From assembly GCF_019799905.1 (NCBI RefSeq), contig NZ_JABGCI010000001.1, positions 310,001 through 374,000 of the forward strand: a stretch of 64,000 nucleotides of DNA. Direction: 5' to 3'. The stretch's first letter is position 1; every line of letters begins with the position of its first letter. The notes under the pieces are model-generated. The model was not told the DNA's origin. It did no database searches and saw only the letters and a list, made by a program, of their open reading frames with translations. Positions 8,381-16,645 of the stretch are shown one piece after another. The DNA is from Trujillonella endophytica (GTDB lineage: Bacteria > Actinomycetota > Actinomycetes > Mycobacteriales > Geodermatophilaceae). Made by a program: the position numbers and the translations under genes.

Positions 8381-8967
8381 CCGACCCGCTGCCGTACGGC
8401 TACGACGTCGAGGTCGTCGGGCTCGTCGTCTCGCCGGTGCACCGCTACGACGGGCGGCCGGGCCGGAGCGTGCCGCACCAGGACGGCGACCGGGCCACCC
8501 GCGCCGAGGTGCGGGCCGGGCACGGCGTGGTCGGCGACCGCTACGCCGGCCGGGCCGCCCACCGCGACGCCGCGCTGACCGTGCTCGCCGTCGAGTCGCT
8601 GGAGGCGCTCGCGGCGGAGCTGGGCGTGCCGGCGTTCGACCCGCTGCTGGCCCGGCGCACCGTCGTCCTCCGGGGCGCGGAGGTGGAGGCGCTGCGCGGC
8701 GTGGAGTTCGCCCTGGACTCCGGCGAGGGGCTCGTGCGGCTGCGCAGCGGCCGGCCCGCCAACCCGTGCGCGTGGATGGACGTCGTCCTGGCGCCCGGCG
8801 CGCACCGCGGCATGCGGGGTCGCGGCGGCGTCCGCTGCGCCCCGCTGTCCGACGGCGTCCTCCGGGTCGGGCCGGCGGTGCTCACCAGCGCCGTCCCGCT
8901 CGACCCGGCCCGTGCCGGCGAGGTCCGGCGCCCGGCACGGCCGATCCGGACCGGGACCGCCCGGTAA
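8314..8967 (+). CDS. MOSC domain protein
   Basis: The domain runs from about base 8404, with VVGLVVSPVHRYDGRP, VVGDRYAGRAAHRDA, a conserved NPCAWMD segment and RGGVRCAPL. These fit the MOSC sulfur-carrier fold of molybdenum-cofactor sulfurases. The Cys of NPCAWMD is the probable persulfide site. The start is unsure. GTG 8314 is the nearest canonical upstream start, but it puts 67 bp inside xdhC. GTG 8437 would cut off the first strand of the domain. CTG 8377 makes a tidy 4-bp CTGA overlap with xdhC and leaves the domain whole. The neighbours imply molybdenum hydroxylase maturation. Confidence 0.8.
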   Translation: MGRHGGAADRRRGPDPPDGGALTDPLPYGYDVEVVGLVVSPVHRYDGRPGRSVPHQDGDRATRAEVRAGHGVVGDRYAGRAAHRDAALTVLAVESLEALAAELGVPAFDPLLARRTVVLRGAEVEALRGVEFALDSGEGLVRLRSGRPANPCAWMDVVLAPGAHRGMRGRGGVRCAPLSDGVLRVGPAVLTSAVPLDPARAGEVRRPARPIRTGTAR

Positions 8968-9042
8968 CAGAACCGAGGCGGACTGCCGATGGACACCTCG
9001 CCGGTGTCCACCGAACCGGTTCCTCCACCGAACGGATGGTCC

Positions 9043-9765
9043 ATGCGCATCCGCGCCCTCGCCCTCGCCGGGCTCACCGCACTGCTGCTCACTGCGTGCG
9101 GTGGTGACAGCGACTCCTCCGACGGCGGGTCGGGGGGCTCCGTGTCGGACGTGGCCGCCAGCCAGGCGGCAGCCGACCGGTCCGGGCCGCAGATCGTCGG
9201 GGCGGCCGCCGACGCACTGGAGCAGGCCGATGCCTTCCGCATGCAGGGATCGATGGTCATCGAGCCGGGGCCCGCGGAGGTCGATCTCCACGTGCAGGGT
9301 TCCGATCTCGTCGGGAGCTTCGTCTTCGGCGGGCAGACGGTGCGGATCATCGCACTGGACGGCGCGGTCTACATGCAGGCCCCGGCGAGCTTCTGGACCG
9401 ACCAGGGAGCGCCGGCGGCGATGGCCTCACGCCTGGGCGGCACCTGGGTGATGTCTCCCGCCGAGGAGGGGAGCGAGTTCGCGGAATTCTCCGTCGCCTC
9501 CGTCGCCGAGGAGCTGCGGTCACCTTCCGACGGTGCGACGGTGGCCGAGGAGGCCGTTGCCACGTCCCTCGACGGCCTGCCGGTGTGGGAGATCCGTGAC
9601 TCCGTGGGCTCCGTCATGCACGTCGCCGCCGAGGGCGAGCCCTATCCCCTGCAGATCACGAAGACGGGCGCCGAGGCCGGGGTCATGCGCCTGAGCGAGT
9701 TCGGCACCGTCGCGCCCATCGAGCCGCCGGCCGACTTCCTGGACCTGAGCGACCTCGCAGGCTGA
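9043..9765 (+). CDS. Putative LppX/LprG-like lipoprotein
   Basis: The 240-residue protein has a signal ending in LLLTAC, so Cys19 should be lipidated. A Ser/Gly/Asp-rich linker follows. The remaining ~190 residues show the pattern of the LppX/LprAFG-type fold, a half-barrel that binds lipids in mycobacteria: DALEQADAFRMQGSM, VYMQAPASFW, LPVWEIRD and YPLQITKTG. Expected location is the outer face of the membrane. The family call rests on the pattern only. A small hairpin (8991-9009) stands upstream of the ATG. Confidence 0.65.
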   Translation: MRIRALALAGLTALLLTACGGDSDSSDGGSGGSVSDVAASQAAADRSGPQIVGAAADALEQADAFRMQGSMVIEPGPAEVDLHVQGSDLVGSFVFGGQTVRIIALDGAVYMQAPASFWTDQGAPAAMASRLGGTWVMSPAEEGSEFAEFSVASVAEELRSPSDGATVAEEAVATSLDGLPVWEIRDSVGSVMHVAAEGEPYPLQITKTGAEAGVMRLSEFGTVAPIEPPADFLDLSDLAG

Positions 9766-9775
9766 CCGGCGGCCG

Positions 9776-10543
9776 TCAGTCCCCCACCGGGAAGGACGCC
9801 GACAGCGCCAGCCAGCCGGCGACGCCGTCGCCGGGTCGGGTCATGAGCACCTGACCGTCGTCGTAGACACCCACCTCGCTGTACGGGACGGCGTCGCGGC
9901 TCGCGACGAACGCGTGGTTCCACGCCGGCCGCGCCGACTCGGGGAGCATCGCGATCGGTGAGTTCGCCGCCCAGATCCCGTCGGGGTCGCGCAGGTGCAC
10001 CTGCAGATGACAGACCCCGTCGATCACGCGGTAGCGGGCGCCGTCGCCCGTCACGATGAATCCGCCGCTCACCGGGAGGGGTTGCCAGCCGGTGTCGCTC
10101 TGGGTGGCAGCGGCCTTGGCGACGCCGAGCGGTGCATGCTCCATGGAGTCGGCGAGTGGACCGACCCAGGTCAGCCCCCAGAACGTCCCCGCCGAGACGG
10201 TCGCGGCGATGACCGCGGTGGTCAGCCCGCGGACCACCGCCTGGCGCCCCCTCCCGGTGCCACGGTCCGCCGGTCCCGCCGCATGACCCGGGTCGGTGAC
10301 GACGGCGGGCCGTTCGGCCCGGGGTACCGCCCACTCGAGCGTCGGCTGACGAGTCGGGATGCCGAACGACGTCGTCGCGGCGCGAGGGGAGGGGAGTTCC
10401 CCTCCGGACAGGTGGGTCACGCGAGGACCGCGGAGGACTTCGGCACGGCCGGATGGTGACCGCTCCGGCGCCGGATCCCCAAGACCCCTCCCCCCACCGG
10501 GCGACGCCTGGAGGTCCCCCCGTCCGGGGGTGGCCCCTGTCAC
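9776..10543 (-). CDS. Hypothetical single-span membrane protein
   Basis: The 255-residue product has an unstructured N-terminal third, one membrane span near residues 105-128 (VVRGLTTAVIAATVSAGTFW) and an exported C-terminal domain of ~125 residues. I do not recognise the family. The GTG start at 10543 lacks a clear ribosome site, so the true start could be downstream. It converges on the lipoprotein gene with only 10 bp between the stop codons. Confidence 0.5.
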   Translation of the reverse strand: MTGATPGRGDLQASPGGGRGLGDPAPERSPSGRAEVLRGPRVTHLSGGELPSPRAATTSFGIPTRQPTLEWAVPRAERPAVVTDPGHAAGPADRGTGRGRQAVVRGLTTAVIAATVSAGTFWGLTWVGPLADSMEHAPLGVAKAAATQSDTGWQPLPVSGGFIVTGDGARYRVIDGVCHLQVHLRDPDGIWAANSPIAMLPESARPAWNHAFVASRDAVPYSEVGVYDDGQVLMTRPGDGVAGWLALSASFPVGD

Positions 10544-10658
10544 AGCTGCGAGCTCACGATGACGGTCACCCGTTGGGGAGCGTCCATGCCGTCGCCATCG
10601 GGAACTCGTCCGTGTAGCACGTCCGGTGCCCGCGCCGGGGCCGGGGACTGGAGGGTCG

Positions 10659-11795
10659 ATGAAGACCAGGGCAGCCGTACTCCGCGCCGTCGGTCAGCCG
10701 TTCGAGATCACCGAGATCGATCTCGACGAACCCAAGGCGGGGGAGGTGCTGATCCGGTTCGTCGCCGCCGGGCTGTGCCACTCCGACGAGCACCTGCGGC
10801 ACGGCGACATCGTCCCCCGCTTCCCGATCGTGGGCGGGCACGAGGGCGCCGGGATCATCGAGCGAGTCGGCCCGGGGGTCACCCGGCTCAAGCCCGGCGA
10901 CCACGTCATCTGCTCGTTCCTGCCGGTCTGCGGGCACTGCCGCTGGTGCTCCACCGGCAAGTCCAACCTGTGCGACCAGGGCGCGACGATCCTCGACGGG
11001 ATGCTGCCCGACGGCACCTACCGGTTCCACCACGACGGGGACGACCTGGGCGGCATGTGCATGCTCGGCACCTTCTCCGAGCGCGCCGTGATCAGCGAGA
11101 ACTCCGCCGTCAAGGTGGACGACGACGTCCCGCTGGAGAAGGTCGTCCTCATCGGGTGCGGCGTGCCGACCGGGTGGGGTGCCGCGGTGCACGCGGCGGA
11201 GACCGAGGCCGGCGACACGATCGTCATCTACGGCATCGGCGGCATCGGCATCAACAGCGTGCAGGGTGCGGCGCTGGCCGGGGCGCGCAACGTCGTCGCC
11301 GTCGACCCGCTGCCCAACAAGCGCGAGGCCGCCGAGCAGATGGGCGCCACGCACAGCTGCGAGACCGCCGAGGAGGCGCACGAGCTGATCCAGGAGCTCA
11401 CCCGTGGCGTCGGCGCCGACAAGGCGATCATCACCGTCGGCGTCGTCGAGGCGAAGGTGGTCTCCGACGCGGTGAACACGATCCGCAAGGGCGGCTCGGC
11501 GATCATCATCGGCCTCGCCGACCCGTCCAAGCCCAACATCGAGCTCAACAGCGCGATGCTGACCCTGTTCGAGAAGTCCGTGAAGGGCAGCCTCTTCGGC
11601 TCGGGCGACCCGTTCCACGACATCCCGAAGATGGTGGAGCTGTACCGGTCCGGCGACCTCAAGCTGGACGAGCTGATCACCACCACGTACACGCTCGACG
11701 AGGTCAACCAGGGGTACGAGGACCTGGTGGCCGGCAAGAACATCCGCGGCGTGATCGTCTACGACACCCCGCCGCTGGAGGGCGCGCCGGCCTGA
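10659..11795 (+). CDS. NDMA-dependent alcohol dehydrogenase, Rxyl_3153-type
   Basis: This is a 378-residue zinc medium-chain dehydrogenase. GLCHSDEHLRHGD and GGHEGAG carry the catalytic zinc ligands. CGHCRWCSTGKSNLC carries the four structural-zinc cysteines. IYGIGGIGINSVQGAALAG is the nucleotide-binding loop. Phrases such as FEITEIDLDEPKAGEV and GGMCMLGTFSERAV mark the Rxyl_3153 branch. Its enzymes hold NAD tightly and pass electrons to an outside carrier, in vitro NDMA and in vivo mycofactocin. GGAGGGTCG precedes ATG 10659. The AAA/VWA fusion gene follows after several hairpins. The mft genes 12-20 kb away supply the presumed carrier. Confidence 0.9.
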   Translation: MKTRAAVLRAVGQPFEITEIDLDEPKAGEVLIRFVAAGLCHSDEHLRHGDIVPRFPIVGGHEGAGIIERVGPGVTRLKPGDHVICSFLPVCGHCRWCSTGKSNLCDQGATILDGMLPDGTYRFHHDGDDLGGMCMLGTFSERAVISENSAVKVDDDVPLEKVVLIGCGVPTGWGAAVHAAETEAGDTIVIYGIGGIGINSVQGAALAGARNVVAVDPLPNKREAAEQMGATHSCETAEEAHELIQELTRGVGADKAIITVGVVEAKVVSDAVNTIRKGGSAIIIGLADPSKPNIELNSAMLTLFEKSVKGSLFGSGDPFHDIPKMVELYRSGDLKLDELITTTYTLDEVNQGYEDLVAGKNIRGVIVYDTPPLEGAPA

Positions 11796-11888
11796 CCCGG
11801 CGCGCCACCGCGGGACCTGCACCACCGGGACCCCGACCCCCGGGTGTGCAGGTCCCGTCGCGGGGAACCGGGCAGGTCCCCTGCCCGG
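11781..11888. repeat. Three consecutive hairpins between ADH and AAA-VWA genes
   Basis: Three perfect hairpins stand in a row. GGCGCGCCGG/CCGGCGCGCC (11781-11806) spans the ADH stop codon. CGGGACCTGCAC/GTGCAGGTCCCG is at 11811-11857. CCGGGCAGG/CCTGCCCGG (11868-11888) has a 3-nt loop and ends 7 nt before the ribosome site of the next gene. The middle one resembles the CTGCAC palindromes at 112-150 and 44378-44414. Confidence 0.7.
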
Positions 11889-11902
11889 GAACGAGGAGGA
11901 AC

Positions 11903-13771
11903 GTGACGACGGAGACCGAGCCGCACCCGGTGATCGGGCTGCGCCGCGAGCGCGAGGTGCTCACCGTCGCGCTGCGCACCAACCGGCACGTCGTCCTGGA
12001 GGGGCCGCCCGGCACGGGCAAGTCGACGCTGCTGCGGGCGATCGCGGCCGACGTCGGCCAGGAGGTCGTCTTCGTCGAGGGCAACGCCGAGCTCACCCCC
12101 GCCCGGCTGATCGGCCAGTACGACCCCGCCGCCGTCCTCGCCGCCGGCTACGTGCCCGAGAGCTTCACCGACGGCCCGCTGCTGACGGCGATGCGCGGCT
12201 CGGGCCTCCTCTACCTCGAGGAGCTCAACCGCATCCCCGAGGAGACGCTCAACGTCCTCATCACGGTGCTCACCGAGGGCGAGATCACCGTGCCGCGGCT
12301 CGGGCACGTGCGGGCCGCGGCCGGCTTCCGGCTGATCGCGGCGATGAACCCCTTCGACGCCATCGGCACCGCCCGGGTGGGCCAGGCCATCGCCGACCGG
12401 ATGTGCCGGGTGGTGCTCGGCTACCAGGACGCCGCCGGCGAGCGCTCGATCACCGGCGCCGTCACCGCCGCGCCGGCCGACCTGACCGCGCTGGCCGTGC
12501 GGCTCGTGCGCGCCACCCGCGAGCACCGTGACGTGCGGATGGGGTCCTCCGTGCGCGGAGCCATCGACCTGGTGCTCCTGCTCGGCGGCCTGCTGGAGAT
12601 GCGCGGACTGACAGGTCTGGGGCACGACGGCGCCCGCGAGACCACCCGGGACGCCGCCCACGCCGCGCTGTCGGGTCGCATCCGCGTCGCCGACGGCGTC
12701 GAGCGCACCCCCGAGGCGGTCATCGACGACCTGCTGGCCGAGATCTGGCCGGAGGACGGGGCGCCACCCGCGGCCGAGGAACCGCCGCCACCCGGGGAGG
12801 GGGGAGACCCGGGAAAAGGTGAGGGCCCGCCTGCGGCGCAGGCGGGCCCGGAGTCCGCGTCGTCCCTGCGCCGCGACCGCCGCGCCGGCGGCTCCCGGCG
12901 GCAGACCGGCCGCCGCGAGATGGCCGCCCGGCACGAGTCCTTCGCCGAGGTCAGCCCGGAGGTGGGCGAGTTCGACGACGAGGCCTTCTCCGCGCTGATG
13001 GCCGCCGACGCCGACGCCGCGGCGGCCCTGCTCACCGACCTCGCCCTGGCCACCGACCGGGAGCTGCGCGCCGCCGCCCAGCGGGTGGCCGCGCGGGTGT
13101 TCGTGCAGGTCGGCCGGGTCGGCCGGACCCGGACCCGCGGCACCCGCCGGCTCGTCGCCGACCGGCGGGGCGACGGCGACCTGGACCTGGACCGCACGCT
13201 GGACCGCTGGGACCCCGGCCGTGCCCTGGCGCCGGAGGACCTCGTCACCCGCACCTGGACCGGCGCGCGACGGGCGGTCTGCCTCGCCGTCGACACCTCG
13301 GGCTCGATGACCGGGCTCGGCGTGGCCATCGCCGCGATCGCCGCCGCCGGGGTCGTGCTCACCGCCGACGAGAAGCTGCAGACCAGCGTGCTCACGTTCG
13401 GCCGCGAGGTGGACGTCGTCCAGCGGCACGGGCAGCGGCGCGCGCCCGAGGACCTGGTGCAGCACCTGATCACGTTGCGCGGGCACGGCATGACCGACCT
13501 CGCCGCTGCGCTGCGGGCGCTCCGCCGCCAGCTGCTGCCGGCGGTGGCCGACGAGCGCGTCGCCGTCCTCCTGTCCGACTGCCTGCACACCACCGGTGAC
13601 CCGCCGGAGACGGCGCTGGGCGGGATCGACCGGCTGCACGTGCTGTGCCCGCTGCCGACGCCGGAGGCCGAGGGCGCCGCGCGTGCGCTCGCGGCCCGGG
13701 GCGGGGGGACGGCGGAGATGGTGCGCTCGATCCGCGACCTGGGGCCCGCGCTCACCCGGCTGCTCGGCTGA
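11903..13771 (+). CDS. Fused AAA+ (MoxR-like) and VWA protein
   Basis: The 622-residue protein joins on one chain what is usually two proteins. Residues 1-~265 are a MoxR/CbbQ-type ATPase: Walker A GPPGTGKS at 34-41, Walker B LLYLEELNRIPEE near 100, sensor AMNPFDAIGTARV near 152. Residues ~285-325 are a Pro/Gly-rich linker. Residues ~455-622 are a VWA domain with DTSGSM at 464-469, the Thr of GHGMTDLAAAL, and the Asp of LLSDCLHTTG. Such pairs remodel or load metalloenzymes. Its place right behind an NDMA-type ADH suggests that enzyme or a neighbour as client (inference). GAGGAGGAAC precedes GTG 11903. A perfect 12-bp hairpin lies within the linker codons (12823-12849). Confidence 0.85.
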   Translation: MTTETEPHPVIGLRREREVLTVALRTNRHVVLEGPPGTGKSTLLRAIAADVGQEVVFVEGNAELTPARLIGQYDPAAVLAAGYVPESFTDGPLLTAMRGSGLLYLEELNRIPEETLNVLITVLTEGEITVPRLGHVRAAAGFRLIAAMNPFDAIGTARVGQAIADRMCRVVLGYQDAAGERSITGAVTAAPADLTALAVRLVRATREHRDVRMGSSVRGAIDLVLLLGGLLEMRGLTGLGHDGARETTRDAAHAALSGRIRVADGVERTPEAVIDDLLAEIWPEDGAPPAAEEPPPPGEGGDPGKGEGPPAAQAGPESASSLRRDRRAGGSRRQTGRREMAARHESFAEVSPEVGEFDDEAFSALMAADADAAAALLTDLALATDRELRAAAQRVAARVFVQVGRVGRTRTRGTRRLVADRRGDGDLDLDRTLDRWDPGRALAPEDLVTRTWTGARRAVCLAVDTSGSMTGLGVAIAAIAAAGVVLTADEKLQTSVLTFGREVDVVQRHGQRRAPEDLVQHLITLRGHGMTDLAAALRALRRQLLPAVADERVAVLLSDCLHTTGDPPETALGGIDRLHVLCPLPTPEAEGAARALAARGGGTAEMVRSIRDLGPALTRLLG

Positions 13772-13779
13772 ACGGACGG

Positions 13780-13836
13780 CGAGATCTGCACAGTCGTCGC
13801 CATCAGCCGCTGATGCCGTCGAGTGTGCAGATCTCG
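13780..13836. repeat. Intergenic palindrome, GAGATCTGCACA family, copy 1
   Basis: Outer arms of 17 bp (13780-13796 with 13820-13836, one mismatch) start CGAGATCTGCACA. An inner hairpin CATCAGC/GCTGATG lies inside. Near-identical copies stand at 51188-51244 and 60357-60419. It fills the gap between two convergent genes. Confidence 0.85.
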
Positions 13837-13838
13837 TC

Positions 13839-14714
13839 TCAGGGGAGCAGGCCCAGGCGCCGCGCGTGGACGACCGCCTCCAGGCGGGTGTGGGCGTCGA
13901 GCTTGCTCATCGCTGCGCTCAGGTAGCTCTTGACCGTCTCCGGCCGCAGCGAGAGCCGGACGGCGACCTCGCGGTTGCTGCAGCCGAGCGCCACCTGCGC
14001 CAGGACGTCGAGCTCGCGGGCCGACAGGTGTGGGGCCGGCCGGTCCGGGGCGGCCTCGGGAGCGCTGCCCAGGGCCGCGAGCCGGGCACACGCGTCGAGC
14101 AGCCGGTGCCGCAGCGCCTCGTCGGCCGTGTCCTGCGCGGCCAGGCGGAGGTCGGCGTGGACCGCGCGGACCTCCTCCCAGCGGGGCGGGTCGTCGTCCT
14201 GGCACCAGGTGGTCGACGCCGCGAGCAGCGCCACGCGCCGGTCGACCTCGTCGCGGATCGCGAGCTCCGCGGCCATCCGGCGGGCGGACCGGGCGAGGGC
14301 GTCGCGCACCCGGTCACCGACGGACCCGCGCTCGCGCGACGCCGCGTAGACCACCGCCCGCGGCCGGCCGTCGACCAGCACCGGGACGGCGGCCACCGTG
14401 CACAACCCCTCCGCGAGCACCGGCCCGTCGTACTCGTGCGTGATGTCCCGCGAGACGGAGTAGTCCTCCACACCCGCCGGCCGCGCCTCGGCGATGACGC
14501 GGCCACCCAGGCCCGCGCCCGCGCGGACGACGAGGCCGCGCAGGTGCGGCGTCCGCGCGCCCAGCAGCTCGCCGATCCGGATCGACCCCCCGCCCCGGGC
14601 GGCGCGGACGGGCCCCGCGAACACGACGCTCATCCCCGACACTGCGTGCACCTCGCGCACCGCGGCGCGTAGCGCGTCGCGGTCGTCGGGCCGAGCGGCC
14701 GCCGGGACGGACAC
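13839..14714 (-). CDS. GAF-type sensor with LuxR HTH output
   Basis: The 291-residue regulator has a GAF-like sensory half (residues ~15-160, with GLGGRVIAEARPAGVEDY and VAAVPVLVDGRPRAVVYAA). Its C-terminal LuxR helix-turn-helix has LSARELDVLAQVALGCSNREVAVRLSL and later VKSYLSAAMSKLDAHTRLEA. Such proteins sense small aromatics or redox state and activate neighbouring catabolic genes. GTG 14714 is used because AGAGGAA precedes it at the right distance. It is divergent from the acyl-CoA synthetase, its probable target. GTGA-N6-TCAC (14741-14756) between them may be an operator, and TAACGT (14760-14755) a -10 box for this gene. Confidence 0.8.
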   Translation of the reverse strand: MSVPAAARPDDRDALRAAVREVHAVSGMSVVFAGPVRAARGGGSIRIGELLGARTPHLRGLVVRAGAGLGGRVIAEARPAGVEDYSVSRDITHEYDGPVLAEGLCTVAAVPVLVDGRPRAVVYAASRERGSVGDRVRDALARSARRMAAELAIRDEVDRRVALLAASTTWCQDDDPPRWEEVRAVHADLRLAAQDTADEALRHRLLDACARLAALGSAPEAAPDRPAPHLSARELDVLAQVALGCSNREVAVRLSLRPETVKSYLSAAMSKLDAHTRLEAVVHARRLGLLP

Positions 14715-14895
14715 GGGCGATTCCTCTCGGCCGAGCCGACGGGTGACCCCGATCACGTTAGCGCAGCTCGGTGCTGCGACGGCCGGACACCGTCGCGCGC
14801 CGGACGAGACCTCCGGTGGACAGGCGCGATCGGGGGTGGCGAGTCGTCCCGGGCCGAGCCCAGGATGCGGGGACGACGAGAGGGGACCCCCACCG

Positions 14896-16596
14896 ATGCC
14901 CGAGAGCACGGCCACCGCCCGCTACCGCGCCGCCCGGGACCAGCTGCTGGCGCTGAGCGGCGACCCCGACCGGGCGGTCGCGGAGTTCCGCTGGCCGGAG
15001 ATCGAGGGCCCGTTCAACTGGGCGGTGGACTGGTTCGACGTCATCGCCCGGGGTGTCGACCGGCCGGGGCTGGTCATCACCGAGGAGGACGGCACCGAGG
15101 GCAGCTGGTCGTTCGACACCCTCGCCCGCCGCTCGGACCAGGTGGCCGGCTGGCTGCGGCAGCGCGGGGTCCGCACGGGCGACCGCGTCGTCCTCATGCT
15201 GGGCAACCAGGTCGAGCTCTGGGAGTCGATGCTCGCGGTGATGAAGCTGGGCGCGGTGATCATGCCGACCACCACCGCGCTGGGCCCGGCGGACCTCGCC
15301 GACCGGATCGCCCGCGGCGGGGCCCGGCACGTCGTCGCCAACGCGGCGGACGCCGCCAAGTTCGACGACGTCCCCGGCGACTACGGGCGGATCGTGGTCG
15401 GCGGCGAGGTCCCCGGCTGGGCCGCCTACGCCGAGGCCGCGGGCGCGCCGGAGGAGCCGCCCGGGCACCCCGGGACGACGGCTCCCGACCCGCTGCTCCT
15501 GTACTTCACCAGCGGCACCACCAGCCGGCCCAAGCTGGTCGAGCACACGCAGGTCAGTTACCCGGTCGGGCACCTGTCGACGATGTACTGGCTCGGGCTG
15601 CGGCCCGGCGACGTGCACCTGAACATCAGCTCTCCCGGCTGGGCCAAGCACGCCTGGAGCTGCTTCTTCGCGCCGTGGGCGGCCGAGGCGACCGTGTACC
15701 TGGCCAACTACCGGCGCTTCGACGCCCCGGCGATGCTCGACCGCATCCGCCGCGGGCACATCACCACCTTCTGCGCGCCGCCCACGGTCTGGCGGATGCT
15801 CATCCAGGCCGACCTCTCCGGCGGTCCGGGTTCGCTGCGCGAGGTGATCGCGGCCGGCGAGCCGCTCAACCCCGAGGTGATCGAGCAGGTCCGCCGGCAG
15901 TGGGGTCTGACCCTGCGCGACGGCTACGGCCAGACCGAGACGACGGCGTCGGTCGGCAACGTGCCCGGCGCGGCGGTCAAGCCGGGCTCCATGGGCCGTG
16001 CGCTGCCGGGCGTGCCGGTCGTGCTGGTCGACCCGGTCACCGGCCGGCCGGGGGACGACGGGGAGATCTGCCTCGACCTCTCCCGGCGGCCGCTGAGCCT
16101 GATGACCGGCTACCAGGGCGACCCGGAGCGGGCGGCCGAGGCCATGGCGGGCGGCTGGTACCACACCGGCGACGTCGCGACCCGGGACGCGGAGGGCTAC
16201 ATCACCTACGTCGGGCGCACCGACGACGTCTTCAAGGCCAGTGACTACAAGATCAGCCCGTTCGAGCTGGAGAGCGTGCTGATCGAGCACCCGGCGGTCG
16301 TGGAGGCCGCCGTCGTCCCGGTGCCCGACCCGGTGCGCGCCGCCGTCCCCAAGGCGTACGTGACCCTCGCGCCGGGCTGGGAGCCCACCGCCGACACGGC
16401 CCTGGCCGTGTTCCGGCACACGCGCGAGCGGCTGGCGCCCTACCTGCGGGTGCGCCGGCTGGAGTTCGCGGAGCTGCCCAAGACGATCTCCGGGAAGATC
16501 CGCCGCGTGGAGCTGCGGCAGCGCGAGGAGGAGCTGGCACCGGCCGGGAGCGGCACCGAGTACAAGGACAGCGACTTCCCCGAGCTGCGCGGCTGA
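14896..16596 (+). CDS. AMP-binding acyl-CoA synthetase (medium-chain type)
   Basis: This is a 566-residue adenylate-forming ligase. It shows the P-loop YFTSGTTSRPKLVEHT near residue 198, the YGQTET motif near 345, the GWYHTGDVATRD motif near 420 and LPKTISGKIRRVELR near the end, with the catalytic Lys. It activates a carboxylate with ATP and loads it on CoA. Substrate length is not visible, and similarity in style is to medium-chain or acetyl-CoA-synthetase-like enzymes. Flanked by the two NDMA-type ADHs and a LuxR regulator, it may act on acids derived from alcohols that those enzymes oxidise, though no aldehyde dehydrogenase is nearby. Confidence 0.88.
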   Translation: MPESTATARYRAARDQLLALSGDPDRAVAEFRWPEIEGPFNWAVDWFDVIARGVDRPGLVITEEDGTEGSWSFDTLARRSDQVAGWLRQRGVRTGDRVVLMLGNQVELWESMLAVMKLGAVIMPTTTALGPADLADRIARGGARHVVANAADAAKFDDVPGDYGRIVVGGEVPGWAAYAEAAGAPEEPPGHPGTTAPDPLLLYFTSGTTSRPKLVEHTQVSYPVGHLSTMYWLGLRPGDVHLNISSPGWAKHAWSCFFAPWAAEATVYLANYRRFDAPAMLDRIRRGHITTFCAPPTVWRMLIQADLSGGPGSLREVIAAGEPLNPEVIEQVRRQWGLTLRDGYGQTETTASVGNVPGAAVKPGSMGRALPGVPVVLVDPVTGRPGDDGEICLDLSRRPLSLMTGYQGDPERAAEAMAGGWYHTGDVATRDAEGYITYVGRTDDVFKASDYKISPFELESVLIEHPAVVEAAVVPVPDPVRAAVPKAYVTLAPGWEPTADTALAVFRHTRERLAPYLRVRRLEFAELPKTISGKIRRVELRQREEELAPAGSGTEYKDSDFPELRG

Positions 16597-16598
16597 AC

Positions 16599-16639
16599 CG
16601 GAGTGGATCCGTGGGCGTCACCCCCACGGATCCACTCCG
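16599..16639. repeat. Intergenic palindrome, GGATCCGT family, copy 3
   Basis: A perfect 17-bp stem (16599-16615 with 16623-16639) holds GGAGTGGATCCGTGGG and a 7-nt loop CGTCACC. It lies between the convergent acyl-CoA synthetase and ADH genes and probably terminates both. Confidence 0.85.
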
Positions 16640-16645
16640 CGCAGG

